A stretch of DNA of 42,015 bases from Oscillospiraceae bacterium (GTDB lineage: Bacteria > Bacillota > Clostridia > Saccharofermentanales > Fastidiosipilaceae). A model generated the notes under the pieces. That model worked only from the letters and a program-made list of their open reading frames with translations. It did no database searches and was not told the origin of the DNA. Made by a program: the position numbers and the translations under genes. Position 1 is the first letter of the stretch, and the number at the start of each line of letters is the position of its first letter. Positions 27,394-38,096 of the stretch are shown one piece after another. Where the stretch lies: assembly GCA_028704415.1 (NCBI GenBank), contig JAQWFM010000013.1, positions 1 through 42,015 on the forward strand. The letters are read 5' to 3'.

Positions 27394-28182
27394 TTAGCGC
27401 TGGGCCCAGCGTCTTTTATCGTGATACTGAACCGTCAGGAACAGGAAAAGCACGATATAACTGAGCAGGAATATAATAGGTGTCACGCCAAAAATGCCAT
27501 TATTAAAGTCGGTGAGCCGGGTGGCGGGATTAATCCAATTGATGGCGTTGGTCACCGCTGTCCCGGCAGCGCTGTCAGCCGTAGAGCTGATCAGCTTCAG
27601 TACGTCCAGATATTGCAGCAGGTTTGTTACCAGGGAGCCTATCAAAGAGGCAATAGAACTCAGCAAGGTAAAGCCAATAAAGATCAGAACGGACACAATG
27701 GCAGCAATGATCTGATTTTCTGTCAAACTGGAAATAAAGATGCCAATGGCAATGTATGCAGCGCCGGAAAGAATAAAGGCCAGATAAGAGCCCCAGGTTA
27801 CCGCGTTAATCACGCCGCCAAAAGCCGCGGTAAAGATCATATGCAGCAGGATGGTAGACGACATCAGCAGGAAGAGGCAGAGCGCCCCAAAATACTTGCC
27901 CAGCACGATTTCTACCGTACTGGCTGGCGAGGTAAACAGCAGCACTTCCGTGCCGGATTTGCGTTCCTCCGCAAAGGACTTCATGGTAATGATAGGAATC
28001 AGGACAAAGAATAAGCTTTGCACAAACGTCAGCTCTGAAGCAACATCGCTATAAGAACTAATAAAGTTCAGCGAAAAGAACAAGCTGCTGACGAAGAAAA
28101 ATATAGCTACCAGAATCCAGCCGATAGGCGATTTGAAATAGCTGGCAAACTCCCTTTTTAATATAGCCCTTATCTGTTTCAT
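27394..28182 (-). CDS. ABC-2 type exporter permease (GldF-like)
   Basis: Membrane subunit of 262 residues with six hydrophobic segments. The N-terminus MKQIRAILKREFASYFKSPIGWIL and the cytoplasmic motif MKSFAEERKSGTEVLLFTSP near residue 85 are diagnostic of GldF-type ABC-2 permeases. The ATG at 28182 has GGGAG before it. An in-frame ATG at 28227 lies inside the preceding ATPase gene and would add 15 non-conserved residues. It is 16 bases after the ATPase stop and 29 bases before GldG, so it belongs to one operon. Confidence 0.9.
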   Translation of the reverse strand: MKQIRAILKREFASYFKSPIGWILVAIFFFVSSLFFSLNFISSYSDVASELTFVQSLFFVLIPIITMKSFAEERKSGTEVLLFTSPASTVEIVLGKYFGALCLFLLMSSTILLHMIFTAAFGGVINAVTWGSYLAFILSGAAYIAIGIFISSLTENQIIAAIVSVLIFIGFTLLSSIASLIGSLVTNLLQYLDVLKLISSTADSAAGTAVTNAINWINPATRLTDFNNGIFGVTPIIFLLSYIVLFLFLTVQYHDKRRWAQR

Positions 28183-28198
28183 GAACAAACTCCCTCTC

Positions 28199-29152
28199 TT
28201 ACTGCTTGGCACTGCGGTAATCAACATTACCGGTTACTTGCAGGAAAATATCTTCCAGTGTAGGATCAAGACTCTTCATCTCCAGAATCGGCCAGCTGTT
28301 ACGGGCCATCTCATAAAAAGCTTGCCGGCGGATATCCTTACCCTGCGCGCATTCCAGCCGAACGGTAGTAATGGTACCAGTCTCCCTGGTCACCGAAGCA
28401 TCAATGACATTAGGTATCAGGCGCAGCTTCTGCACCACCGCGCGGGCTGGCCCTTCAACCAACAGCTGCAGATTTTTAACATCATCCACCCGGCTGTTCA
28501 GGCGGTCAATGTCTTCTTCGGCGACTAAATGTCCATGATTGATAATGATAACCCGGTCACAAATTGCGCTGACTTCAGGCAGGATATGCGAGCTGAGGAT
28601 AATCGTATGATTTTTACCCAGTTCTTTAATGGTATTGCGAATGTCGATAATCTGTTTGGGATCCAGGCCAACAGTCGGCTCATCCAATATCAGAACATCC
28701 GGGTTGCCAATTAAGGCCTGAGCAATGCCCACCCGCTGTTTATAGCCCTTGGACAGATTTTTGATCAGCCGATGCGCCACATCCGTGATTCTGACCAGGC
28801 GCAAAATCTCGGTCAGCTGGGAGCGCCACATGCCCTTGTCGACATTCTTCAGTTCAGCTATAAAATTCAGATATTCGCGAACCGTCATGTCATAATACAG
28901 CGGCGGATTTTCCGGCAGGTAGCCAATTTGCCGTTTGGCCATTTGCGGCTGCTCCAGGATATCATACTGGTCAATCAGCACATGCCCGCTGGTAGCGGAT
29001 ATATATCCCGTCAGGATATTCATAGTAGTGGATTTTCCGGCTCCGTTAGGCCCCAAAAAACCGAGGATCTCTCCGTTTCTCACTTGAAAGGAGATATCAT
29101 TGACCGCCTCGATCTCACCATAACGTTTGACCAGATTTTGAATCTCAATCAT
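28199..29152 (-). CDS. ABC exporter ATP-binding protein (GldA-like)
   Basis: ATPase subunit of 317 residues. Walker A is GPNGAGKST (34-42), the signature is NLSKGYKQR (132-140) and Walker B is VLILDEPTVGLD (153-164), followed by the switch histidine in ILSSHILPEV. The last 90 residues form the extra C-terminal domain common in the GldA/CcmA-like branch. It is the first gene of the operon with the GldF, GldG, DUF4340 and probably DUF5711-like genes, and powers the permease encoded next. A good promoter lies about 105 bases upstream. Substrate unknown. Confidence 0.93.
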   Translation of the reverse strand: MIEIQNLVKRYGEIEAVNDISFQVRNGEILGFLGPNGAGKSTTMNILTGYISATSGHVLIDQYDILEQPQMAKRQIGYLPENPPLYYDMTVREYLNFIAELKNVDKGMWRSQLTEILRLVRITDVAHRLIKNLSKGYKQRVGIAQALIGNPDVLILDEPTVGLDPKQIIDIRNTIKELGKNHTIILSSHILPEVSAICDRVIIINHGHLVAEEDIDRLNSRVDDVKNLQLLVEGPARAVVQKLRLIPNVIDASVTRETGTITTVRLECAQGKDIRRQAFYEMARNSWPILEMKSLDPTLEDIFLQVTGNVDYRSAKQ

Positions 29153-29254
29153 CTCTGTCCTCCCTGGATTTCTTCGTTCGACTTTGCACTGCGCAAAACA
29201 ACCACAGGTCTGACCCCCGAGTACAGGTCACAGCCTTGGGTACAAGCCTTATGG

Positions 29255-29283
29255 ATTATAGCGCACGCCTAAAGTTACGTAAA
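29255..29283 (-). promoter_or_regulatory. Sigma-A type promoter of the GldA-like operon
   Basis: On the minus strand a perfect TATAAT (29255-29260) follows a TTTACG -35-like hexamer (29278-29283) with a 17-base spacer. The predicted transcript start lies near 29248, giving a leader of about 95 bases before the ATPase gene. Confidence 0.7.
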
Positions 29284-29363
29284 CGAAATTGCGGTTATTT
29301 ATTTAGGTTAGCGAATGATACTTAAAAGAAGCTTAAAAAGCCCCTCTGTCTGTTATCTGCAAT

Positions 29364-30194
29364 CTAGTTGTAATGAAGCCTGGCTTTGAAGCAGACCAGG
29401 CCGTCCCGATTCCTTCCCTCCACATCAAAGTACCCTGATATCTCCGGCCTTTCGATCTCGCTTGCGAGCGTCGGAGAACTGGCTAAAGCCTCAGCGCCAT
29501 ATAAAAACACCTCATCCCCGGCATGCAGTTCGGAAACAAAATTTATGTCCAGGCCAATGATGGCATGGGGATGCTGCAAACCCTTGGCCGCATAAAAACA
29601 ATCCGCCACCCAGGCAACATAGCGGGTATTATTGACATGACGATTACGGTCAATGTCACTGAAATCCGCGTATTTTTTAATCTGAGGGGAATCCGGATAC
29701 ACAACCGAAGCATTGCGAAGCTTAACCGCGTCAAATGGCAAAACCGCTTCAGGATTAACAAAAGTCTGCTGCTGCGAGCTGATTCGGTCCGCCCGTTCCG
29801 GTTTATGCGTGCTTTTATCGCTTAAAAACCAGGCTGTCGTAGCCGCGCCCCACAGCCGGCCCTGTCCGTCACTGAGTTCAAAGTCCCGCATATAGAAAAG
29901 GCGTTCAACCTTGCGGCACCAGGTCCTGATATAAAGGTCGTCTCCCCAGCCGGGATAACTTTGCATCCGCAGACTGCTGCGGGATAAAAGCCAAACCAGG
30001 CCCTGAGGGTCTAGCTGGACATAGCCATAGCCATTATCCACCGCATTGTCTGAAGCTACTTCCTGCATCATGGCAAAAAGCGCCTCAGCCTGGACTTTAT
30101 CCCACATGTCGCATTGGGTGCTGAAGATACTGAATTTGCGAGTTGTACATGCCAAGGCAGCTTCAGCCTGACTGGCTCCCCTGCTATCCATCAT
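29364..30194 (-). CDS. Acyl-ACP thioesterase
   Basis: Hotdog-fold thioesterase of 276 residues that releases free fatty acid from acyl-carrier protein in the cytoplasm. It has the tandem hotdog layout of the plant FatA/FatB-like bacterial family. The first half carries the substrate-binding domain (GYGYVQLDPQGLVWLLSRS). The second half has the catalytic DIDRNRHVNNTRY motif with D182, N184 and H186. The start overlaps the stop of the upstream membrane-protein gene (ATGATG), with ATGs at 30194 and 30191, so the two are translationally coupled. About 15 residues before the conserved RKFSIFSTQCD segment are non-conserved. Chain-length specificity cannot be inferred. Confidence 0.92.
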   Translation of the reverse strand: MMDSRGASQAEAALACTTRKFSIFSTQCDMWDKVQAEALFAMMQEVASDNAVDNGYGYVQLDPQGLVWLLSRSSLRMQSYPGWGDDLYIRTWCRKVERLFYMRDFELSDGQGRLWGAATTAWFLSDKSTHKPERADRISSQQQTFVNPEAVLPFDAVKLRNASVVYPDSPQIKKYADFSDIDRNRHVNNTRYVAWVADCFYAAKGLQHPHAIIGLDINFVSELHAGDEVFLYGAEALASSPTLASEIERPEISGYFDVEGRNRDGLVCFKARLHYN

Positions 30195-30892
30195 AAACCC
30201 GCCATTTTGTTGTATCTGACTTTGCTGGGCGCAAAGCGATGCATGTTAGCCACCACCCGCTCTTCACCATTGATCAATAATAACGTGCGGCTGCCTTTGT
30301 AGTTGGCCACGATAAACCAGTTTTTATCACTGTCGGCAGCTGTACTGCAGTCCAGCAATTTCAGATTTTGCTTTTGCAGCTGCTTATAGTCGTCTGACTT
30401 GACCGAAGCCATTAACTCCAGCTCTTTGCTTTTAACACTAAAGACCCGTTTACGCTTGCGGCGCGCCACAATCATGTCAATGTCCAGATCACCCTTGGTC
30501 ACCACATATTCAAACTCCCGGCTGGTAGCTGACGCCAGCCACCAGACCAGCCAGGCCCCGCCAATCAGGCTGATGGGCAGCAGCATGGATATAAAAGTCA
30601 TCACGATAAAATTCAGGATAATGAACGCCATGATTAAGCCAAATATTTTCAGATAATCTTGCCCGTGCCGCTTTTGCGGGATAATGATTTCAGTAAAGGT
30701 CTCCGCGTCTTTTTTATTTTCATACTGCTTATATGCTCGGCTCAGCGCGGAGTCTGCCTCAGCCTCACTGACCTGGGGCACCGGTGCGGCCGCAGTGGAC
30801 TTTGCGGGGTCCGTGTTGCTTGTCCCCTGAGTATTAGCCGTTGCGGCAGGTTTACTGCCCTGATCCTCTGAAGGATGATTTAGTCCTGACAT
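30191..30892 (-). CDS. DUF6106-like two-helix membrane protein
   Basis: A 233-residue protein. It has a disordered T/S/P/A-rich N-terminus (1-60), two adjacent membrane helices (about 82-104 and 105-121) and a C-terminal soluble domain. That domain starts REFEYVVTKGDLDIDMIVARRKRKRVF and includes LLDCSTAADSDKNWFIV. This layout and the EYVVT-GDLDID motif look like the DUF6106 family of Clostridia, of unknown function; the assignment is from memory of the pattern. GGGAGG precedes the ATG. It is coupled to the thioesterase gene by a four-base overlap, hinting at a link to lipid or membrane metabolism. Confidence 0.7.
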   Translation of the reverse strand: MSGLNHPSEDQGSKPAATANTQGTSNTDPAKSTAAAPVPQVSEAEADSALSRAYKQYENKKDAETFTEIIIPQKRHGQDYLKIFGLIMAFIILNFIVMTFISMLLPISLIGGAWLVWWLASATSREFEYVVTKGDLDIDMIVARRKRKRVFSVKSKELELMASVKSDDYKQLQKQNLKLLDCSTAADSDKNWFIVANYKGSRTLLLINGEERVVANMHRFAPSKVRYNKMAGL

Positions 30893-30944
30893 ATTTAGCC
30901 TCCCTATAAGTCTGTCTGTGCTATTTTAGCGGATTTTACCCAAT

Positions 30945-30990
30945 AAAAAAAGGGCCCTGTATGTGACAGCTGCCACATACAGGGTCCTGG
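30945..30990 (-). terminator. Intrinsic terminator of groES-groEL
   Basis: On the minus strand, arms CCCTGTATGTG and CACATACAGGG around an eight-base loop are followed by CCC and seven U residues. It lies 40 bases after the groEL stop. This is the clearest intrinsic terminator in the window. Confidence 0.93.
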
Positions 30991-31029
30991 GGCAATCAGC
31001 CTAAGCTGATATCTGTATGATATCAGGCA

Positions 31030-32685
<1,656 letters not shown>

Positions 32686-32710
32686 TTAGTTTTTGCAGAT
32701 ATGAACCAAC

Positions 32711-33101
<391 letters not shown>

Positions 33102-33183
33102 CACACGAATATATGAACATTATTTTAACGTAACCTGTATGACCATCGGCTCCATAACCTGGGCTAAGCGCGGCTTTAAACCA

Positions 33184-33221
33184 AAACAGCCGCAGCTACT
33201 GTTTTAGCGCTGCAGCTGTTT
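33184..33221 (-). terminator. Terminator after the first LCP gene
   Basis: Inverted repeat with arms AAACAGC/GCTGTTT extended by GCAGC/GCTGC, about 50 bases past the LCP stop. On the minus strand the stem is followed by TTGGTTT, a weak U-run. It separates the LCP gene from the groES promoter. Confidence 0.65.
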
Positions 33222-33268
33222 ATGCAGCCGGTACCGGGAAGTCCGGGACAGGCTCCGCCGCGGCGTTA

Positions 33269-34918
33269 TTATTGAGCGTCGCCGGTCTCAGTCGCAAAGG
33301 TATTAAGGCCCATGGTGCCGGTTTCATCTGGCTCCAAGCCCATGTCCGGGGTAACGGTAACCGGAACGCCGTCCGTAGTCCACCCATCCTGGCCGGTATT
33401 GGCAATCGTGCTGCTGCCGTCTTTAACCCCCTCCGGGATATATTCCTGATCAGTCACCTGCAGGGGCGTGTATGGCAGCAAGGATACCGGCACAAAGGTG
33501 CTGGGCAACTGATCATATATAAACTGATATAGTTTGGGAATTAAGGCGTTAAAATTAGCGTGGATGTTCCAGCTGTTGTCGGTATCCGCCCAGTAATAGC
33601 CAAATAGCGGGATCTGTAATGTCTGAATATCTGAATTCAGAGTCGGCAGCAAGGCAAAGATCATCTGGGTCAGCTCCGTTTTACTCATATTAGTCCGGAT
33701 AATGCTAAAACCGGTTTTTACTGTTTTCAACAGCGTCAGGGCATCTTCCGAGCGGGCTTTCTGATACACCTTATACAAGACTTCCCGCTGCCTGGCCATC
33801 CGTTGATAGTCACTGTCCAGCTCCCGCATACGGGCATAAGCTATGGCCTGGCGGCCGTTGAGGTGTTGATAGCCTCCCTCTTCAATGGAATCCACCCAGC
33901 CGCTGCGGTCTTCACCCCAGCCTTCATAAATTGCGTTTTGCTCCGTGATCAGCCGGTTCAGATAATCCAGGACATCCTGATCATCCGGAATATCCACATC
34001 AATGCCGCCCAAGGCGTCAACAATTTTTTCCGCATCGATCATATTAACCATAATATAGTCTTCAATATCCAGATCAAAATTCTGATTTATGGTTTGCAGC
34101 AAATACTCCGGGCCCTTAAAATTAGCTTCATTCAGCTTTTGGGGCTCGCTCTCCCCTTCCATGTAAACCATCATATCCCGCTGAAAACTGGTCAGCTTGA
34201 TTTGTTGCTCTGTCTGATCAATGGTCAGTAAAATCATGGTATCAGAAAGCGCATAGGTTAAAGATTCCCCGTCACGGGAATCCGTTCCGATGATCAAAAT
34301 ATTGGTGATTTTTTTGTCATACTGAGCATTTTCGATGATCGCCACATCCGGATCCGGCGTAGGCGTGGGGGTACTTGCTGCCGTTTCTGCCAGAGTGTCG
34401 GACGCGCTGCCGCTTACCGCCGCCGCGATCGTTGTTGATTGGGGTAAAGTCTGGTTGGACTGATCCGGTGAAATGGTCAGACTGGTTTGCGCACCTGACA
34501 GCAACCAGTTCCACAAAATCACCACACCGGTGACCAGTACCAGTAACAGTGCTGCCACCCCGATCAGGATTCGTTTAACCCAGCGATACTTGCCCGGTTT
34601 CTTCCGGGTGGCGACCTTCAGGGCATCGGTTGCCCGGGAGCGATCAGGACTGCTGTCTTCTTCAAAGGAAACATAATAGGAATCAGCTCCGGTAGTTTTG
34701 CGGGCAGGCCCGGCTCCGGCCAGTTTCCCTTTATTATGCGCAGATTTAGTCTGGGGGGCGGAGGCCGGCTGCTGCTCTGACTGCCGGGACAATGCCGCCC
34801 GGTCTGTGTCTTCAGACCGGGTAAAGCCTGAAACCCTGGTATCAGGGTTAAAGCGGGAAGCCGGATCAGCTTTGCCTCGTTCCGGAACGCTGTTAGGCTG
34901 AGGTACGTTCTTTTTCAT
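33269..34918 (-). CDS. LytR-CpsA-Psr (LCP) family envelope ligase, copy 1
   Basis: Membrane-anchored phosphotransferase that attaches lipid-linked glycopolymers (teichoic acid or capsule) to peptidoglycan on the outer face. The 549-residue protein has a long charged cytoplasmic N-terminus (1-110) and one helix (about 114-137). A TPTPTPD linker follows, then the LCP domain. Conserved segments are NILIIGTDSRDGE, LSDTMILLTID, KLTSFQRDMMVYM, INQNFDLDIEDYIMVNM and HLNGRQAIAYARMRELDSDYQR. The conserved arginines and aspartates that bind the polyprenyl pyrophosphate are present. The start at 34918 has AAGGA nine bases before it; the TTG at 34927 lies in the spacer. A TATAAT at 34970-34975 may be its promoter. 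Confidence 0.93.
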   Translation of the reverse strand: MKKNVPQPNSVPERGKADPASRFNPDTRVSGFTRSEDTDRAALSRQSEQQPASAPQTKSAHNKGKLAGAGPARKTTGADSYYVSFEEDSSPDRSRATDALKVATRKKPGKYRWVKRILIGVAALLLVLVTGVVILWNWLLSGAQTSLTISPDQSNQTLPQSTTIAAAVSGSASDTLAETAASTPTPTPDPDVAIIENAQYDKKITNILIIGTDSRDGESLTYALSDTMILLTIDQTEQQIKLTSFQRDMMVYMEGESEPQKLNEANFKGPEYLLQTINQNFDLDIEDYIMVNMIDAEKIVDALGGIDVDIPDDQDVLDYLNRLITEQNAIYEGWGEDRSGWVDSIEEGGYQHLNGRQAIAYARMRELDSDYQRMARQREVLYKVYQKARSEDALTLLKTVKTGFSIIRTNMSKTELTQMIFALLPTLNSDIQTLQIPLFGYYWADTDNSWNIHANFNALIPKLYQFIYDQLPSTFVPVSLLPYTPLQVTDQEYIPEGVKDGSSTIANTGQDGWTTDGVPVTVTPDMGLEPDETGTMGLNTFATETGDAQ

Positions 34919-34969
34919 AATCTGCAATCCTTAACACTGATTTTAACTGATATCGCCTGATTCTTTTAC

Positions 34970-34975
34970 ATTATA
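34970..34975 (-). promoter_or_regulatory. Possible -10 element of LCP copy 1
   Basis: A perfect TATAAT on the minus strand, 52 bases before the ATG. No convincing -35 hexamer is visible at 16-18 bases, and a second TATAAT lies in the A/T-rich stretch further upstream. Weak evidence. Confidence 0.35.
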
Positions 34976-35042
34976 CACAGGATTGACAGCGCGGCTTTAT
35001 AAAATTATATTAAGTTTGTTTTGCCGTTCCGGCGCCCGGCAT

Positions 35043-35066
35043 CCCCCCCGGCTACTGCCGGGGGGG
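35043..35066 (-). terminator. GC-only hairpin after LCP copy 2
   Basis: Nine-base perfect inverted repeat, CCCCCCCGG and CCGGGGGGG around a six-base loop, 11 bases after the stop codon. It has no U-tract on either strand, so it is an atypical terminator or a 3'-end stabilising hairpin. Confidence 0.5.
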
Positions 35067-35077
35067 CTAAGAACAGC

Positions 35078-36643
35078 TTATGGCAGCGGGCTGTATCCGG
35101 CGGCTACTTGGCGGGCCAGTTCAGCCGCGCTGGCTTGCTCGGCACCCGCCTCCCCCAAAGTCGGGCTATATGCCCGGATAAAGTATTCCGTCCCGGGTTC
35201 CACATAATAATCTGTCTTTAACCTGGGAGCATTGGCTATCTCAGGGACATTCTTAAGGTTATCCAGATTGCCAAAAATGGCCTGATGCAGGTCAGTATTA
35301 ACCAGGCTGAATCCCGGCACGATGTCGCCTGCTTCATCTTCCCAAAAATTGCCGGTTTGCGGAATTTGCTGCTGATCCATTGTCCCCATCTTGGGGACAA
35401 TGGTTGTAGCCAGCTGCAGCAAGTCAAATTCCGACATATTACTGCTGATATAGCCTAAACCAGTTTTCACGACATTAAGCATATCTGCGGCGGACAGCGT
35501 TTTAAACTTGTCCAATAACAGCCCCAGGACTTCCCGTTGCCGTTCGGTCCGGCGGTAATCGCTGTCTACGGTTCTGACTCTCATATAGGCCAGCGCCTGA
35601 CGGCCATTCAGGTGCTGCAGTCCCGCAACTTCCACATCAGGAGTATAAGCATCATAGTTATACCAGCCTTCAGCCAGGACATTTTGCTCATACAGTGCCT
35701 CGTTTAAGGCATCAATAAAATCCTGGCTGTCCGGAATGTCAATATCCACCCCGCCTACCAGATCAATGATATCTTCGGTCCCGGCCATATCAATCATGAC
35801 ATAGGAAGAAATGTCCAGCGAAAAATTTTGATTCAGGGTATACATAAGCGCGTCCGGACCTTCCTGTAAGGCCGAATTAACTTTAGCCAGACGACTGGTA
35901 TCGCCATTGATATAAACCAGCGTATCTCTCTGGACTGAGCTGAGCATCAATTTATTGGTATTGTTATTAACCGTCAGAATCATAATCACATCCGCCAGGG
36001 AATGCTCGCCATCATTACGGGTATCACTGCCTATCAGCAGTATATTCTGTATGCCTTTGGCAAAAGCAGACTGCTCCGGAATGGGCGTAGGGGTCACAAC
36101 CTCCTGCTGAGCATTCGTAAGGGTGATCTGAGCCTGATTATTGCGGCGATAGTCGCCCAATAAGTATTGCCACAAGCCAAAAGCGATCAGCAGCAGCAAC
36201 AGGAATACAGCCCCTATGCCAACCAGAATGCGGGTCCAAAGTCTGGTGGGTTTAGGGGCCGGCAATCGCTTGCCGGCAGAAACTGGGGCGGCTGCCCTGG
36301 CGCCGGGAAAAGCATGCCTGCCGGCCCGCACCCGCGGCCCGGGAGCCGCAGGCACTTGGCGGCGCTTTGCGGCATGCCCGGTCGGGGCCGGGGCATGCCC
36401 CCGCGGCCTGGCCGGGGCGGGAGAGGCTTCAGGTAAATCTGACGCAGCAGGGATTTGGGGCTGAAACAAATCCAGACCTTCCGGCGCGGCCAAATCTGGC
36501 TGCACCGGGCTGGCCGCAGGCTTGGGACCAGATGGTTCAGCTTCCGCTGCTACGGGCGGATATGGTTCAGAGGCCTCCGACCGGTTCCTGTCCTGTGGCG
36601 GTTGATCCGGCCGGGGCTGCTGCCGGGGCACATTATGTTTCAC
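35078..36643 (-). CDS. LytR-CpsA-Psr (LCP) family envelope ligase, copy 2
   Basis: Second LCP protein, 521 residues, with the same catalytic pattern as its neighbour: NILLIGSDTRNDGE, LADVIMILTVN, KLMLSSVQRDTLVYI, LNQNFSLDISSYVMIDM and HLNGRQALAYMRVRTVDSDYRRTERQ. The cytoplasmic N-terminus (1-137) differs: it is rich in proline, alanine and arginine and probably disordered. It is followed by one helix (about 138-158) and a TPTPIPE linker. The start is GTG at 36643 with GAGG eight bases before it. Adjacent LCP paralogues usually act redundantly on the same or different polymers. The gene lies between copy 1 and galE. Confidence 0.93.
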   Translation of the reverse strand: MKHNVPRQQPRPDQPPQDRNRSEASEPYPPVAAEAEPSGPKPAASPVQPDLAAPEGLDLFQPQIPAASDLPEASPAPARPRGHAPAPTGHAAKRRQVPAAPGPRVRAGRHAFPGARAAAPVSAGKRLPAPKPTRLWTRILVGIGAVFLLLLLIAFGLWQYLLGDYRRNNQAQITLTNAQQEVVTPTPIPEQSAFAKGIQNILLIGSDTRNDGEHSLADVIMILTVNNNTNKLMLSSVQRDTLVYINGDTSRLAKVNSALQEGPDALMYTLNQNFSLDISSYVMIDMAGTEDIIDLVGGVDIDIPDSQDFIDALNEALYEQNVLAEGWYNYDAYTPDVEVAGLQHLNGRQALAYMRVRTVDSDYRRTERQREVLGLLLDKFKTLSAADMLNVVKTGLGYISSNMSEFDLLQLATTIVPKMGTMDQQQIPQTGNFWEDEAGDIVPGFSLVNTDLHQAIFGNLDNLKNVPEIANAPRLKTDYYVEPGTEYFIRAYSPTLGEAGAEQASAAELARQVAAGYSPLP

Positions 36644-36737
36644 AATTCAGTCCTCAAAATCAATGTTTCTGACCTTATTTACTTGCGCAGTTCCAGGCCG
36701 GATGCTAAAAATCGGCCAGGCACAAACAATCAGCAAA

Positions 36738-36764
36738 CCCCCGAGCAGATTAATCCGTCGGGGG
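36738..36764 (-). terminator. Terminator after galE
   Basis: Inverted repeat with five-base arms CCCCC/GGGGG plus CGA/TCG on the inside, about 30 bases past the galE stop. On the minus strand it is followed by TTTGCTGATTGTTTG, a broken U-run. Moderate evidence. Confidence 0.55.
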
Positions 36765-36793
36765 TCAGGGCGGACAAAAGGCAACGGCGCGGC

Positions 36794-37813
36794 TCAGGCG
36801 GTTACATAACCCTGAGGATTATTTTTCTGCCATCGCCATGAATCGCGGCACATATCATCCACATCTTTTTCTGCAGTCCAGTTCAGCAGGGCTTTGGCCT
36901 TTGACGGATCCGCATAGCAGCTGGCAATGTCTCCGGGGCGCCGCGGATCAACAACATAGGGAATTTTGATGCCGGAAGCTTTTTCAAAGGCTGATTTCAG
37001 CTGCAAAACTGAAAGCCCCAGACCCGTGCCCAGATTAATCGCCTCACTGCCCCGGTGTGCCAGCGCATAGCGAATCGCGGCGACGTGCCCGCGGGCCAGA
37101 TCAACGACGTGGATGTAATCCCTCACCCCTGTTCCGTCCACCGTGTCATAGTCATCGCCATATACATGCAGCTGCGGCAATTTACCGATAGCTACCTGCG
37201 TAATGTACGGCATAAGATTATTAGGAATACCGTTAGGCTGCTCGCCAATGAGACCGGAAGCGTGAGCGCCGATGGGATTAAAGTAGCGCAGCAGCAACAC
37301 CGACCATTCAGGATCCGCTTTAGCTACATCCCCTAAAATCTGCTCGTTCATCAGCTTAGACCAGCCATAGGGATTGGTACAGGACAGAGATTCATCTTCT
37401 GTAATCGGCACCCGGTCCGGAGTCCCATATACGGTAGCCGACGAGCTGAAGACCAGGCACTTGCAGCCATGTGCGCGCATGGTCTCACAAAGGACGAGCG
37501 TGCTGTACAGATTATTGTCGTAATACTCAAGCGGCTTACCGACTGATTCTCCCACGGCTTTCAGACCAGCAAAGTGAATCACCGCATCAATTTTTTGCTC
37601 GCTAAAAACGCGGTCCAGCAGCTGTCGGTCCCTCACGTCGCCTTCATAAAAAAGAATTGCCTGCCCCGTAATCTTTTCTACCCGGCGCAGGACCTCCCTG
37701 GAGCTGTTAACCAGATTATCTACCACCACGGGTTTATAGCCGGCTTGAATCAACTCTATTAATGTGTGCGAACCAATATAACCGGTTCCACCTGTTGTCA
37801 AAACTGTGGGCAT
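36794..37813 (-). CDS. galE: UDP-glucose 4-epimerase
   Basis: SDR-family epimerase interconverting UDP-glucose and UDP-galactose (some members also UDP-GlcNAc and UDP-GalNAc). The 339 residues are full length. The NAD-binding motif is TGGTGYIGSHT (7-17). The catalytic serine region is FSSSATVYGTP and the YxxxK motif is YGWSKLM. RYFNPIGAHASGLIGE and PRRPGDIASCYAD follow as in typical GalE. It could supply galactose-type sugars to the polysaccharide made by the cluster further left, or serve galactose catabolism. An AAGGA lies 12 bases before the ATG. Confidence 0.96.
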   Translation of the reverse strand: MPTVLTTGGTGYIGSHTLIELIQAGYKPVVVDNLVNSSREVLRRVEKITGQAILFYEGDVRDRQLLDRVFSEQKIDAVIHFAGLKAVGESVGKPLEYYDNNLYSTLVLCETMRAHGCKCLVFSSSATVYGTPDRVPITEDESLSCTNPYGWSKLMNEQILGDVAKADPEWSVLLLRYFNPIGAHASGLIGEQPNGIPNNLMPYITQVAIGKLPQLHVYGDDYDTVDGTGVRDYIHVVDLARGHVAAIRYALAHRGSEAINLGTGLGLSVLQLKSAFEKASGIKIPYVVDPRRPGDIASCYADPSKAKALLNWTAEKDVDDMCRDSWRWQKNNPQGYVTA

Positions 37814-38096
37814 CTCAAGGCACCGTCCTTTACAGTTATTTCTTATACAGGATACTCAGAGCGGAGAACTCTGTCCAGTTTTTATATTACTGTTTCATTG
37901 CGGATTTTGCCACTGCCGCAGGCCTGGCTTTGACCGGCCGTCTGATGGGGCTTGCCCTGGGCTTGTCTAAACAGCTAAGTTACTTACCCAAATCGACCGC
38001 ATCAAAAGTTGCCGGCACCAACCGCCCGGTTTCTTAGTATCATAAAGAGACATTGTTGTCCGTACAGTTGCCGTAAAGACAGAGAGGATATCGTTA
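37814..38096. other. Divergent intergenic region between galE and the GH-like gene
   Basis: This 283-base gap must hold promoters for both genes. I see an A/T-rich stretch (37875-37895) and, before the plus-strand gene, TTGTTG (38054-38059) with only a poor -10 match downstream. An AGAGG site sits nine bases before the ATG at 38097. A plus-strand frame of 91 codons overlapping galE is judged spurious. Confidence 0.35.

Noticed and set aside
27421-28014. 197-codon plus-strand frame antisense to the permease gene
   Set aside because: The permease on the opposite strand has clear family motifs; the antisense product is Q/N/H-rich, as expected for a shadow frame.
37762-38037. Plus-strand frame of 91 codons between galE and the 1079-residue gene
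   Set aside because: It begins inside galE, has no Shine-Dalgarno site or recognisable domain, and occupies what should be a divergent promoter region.
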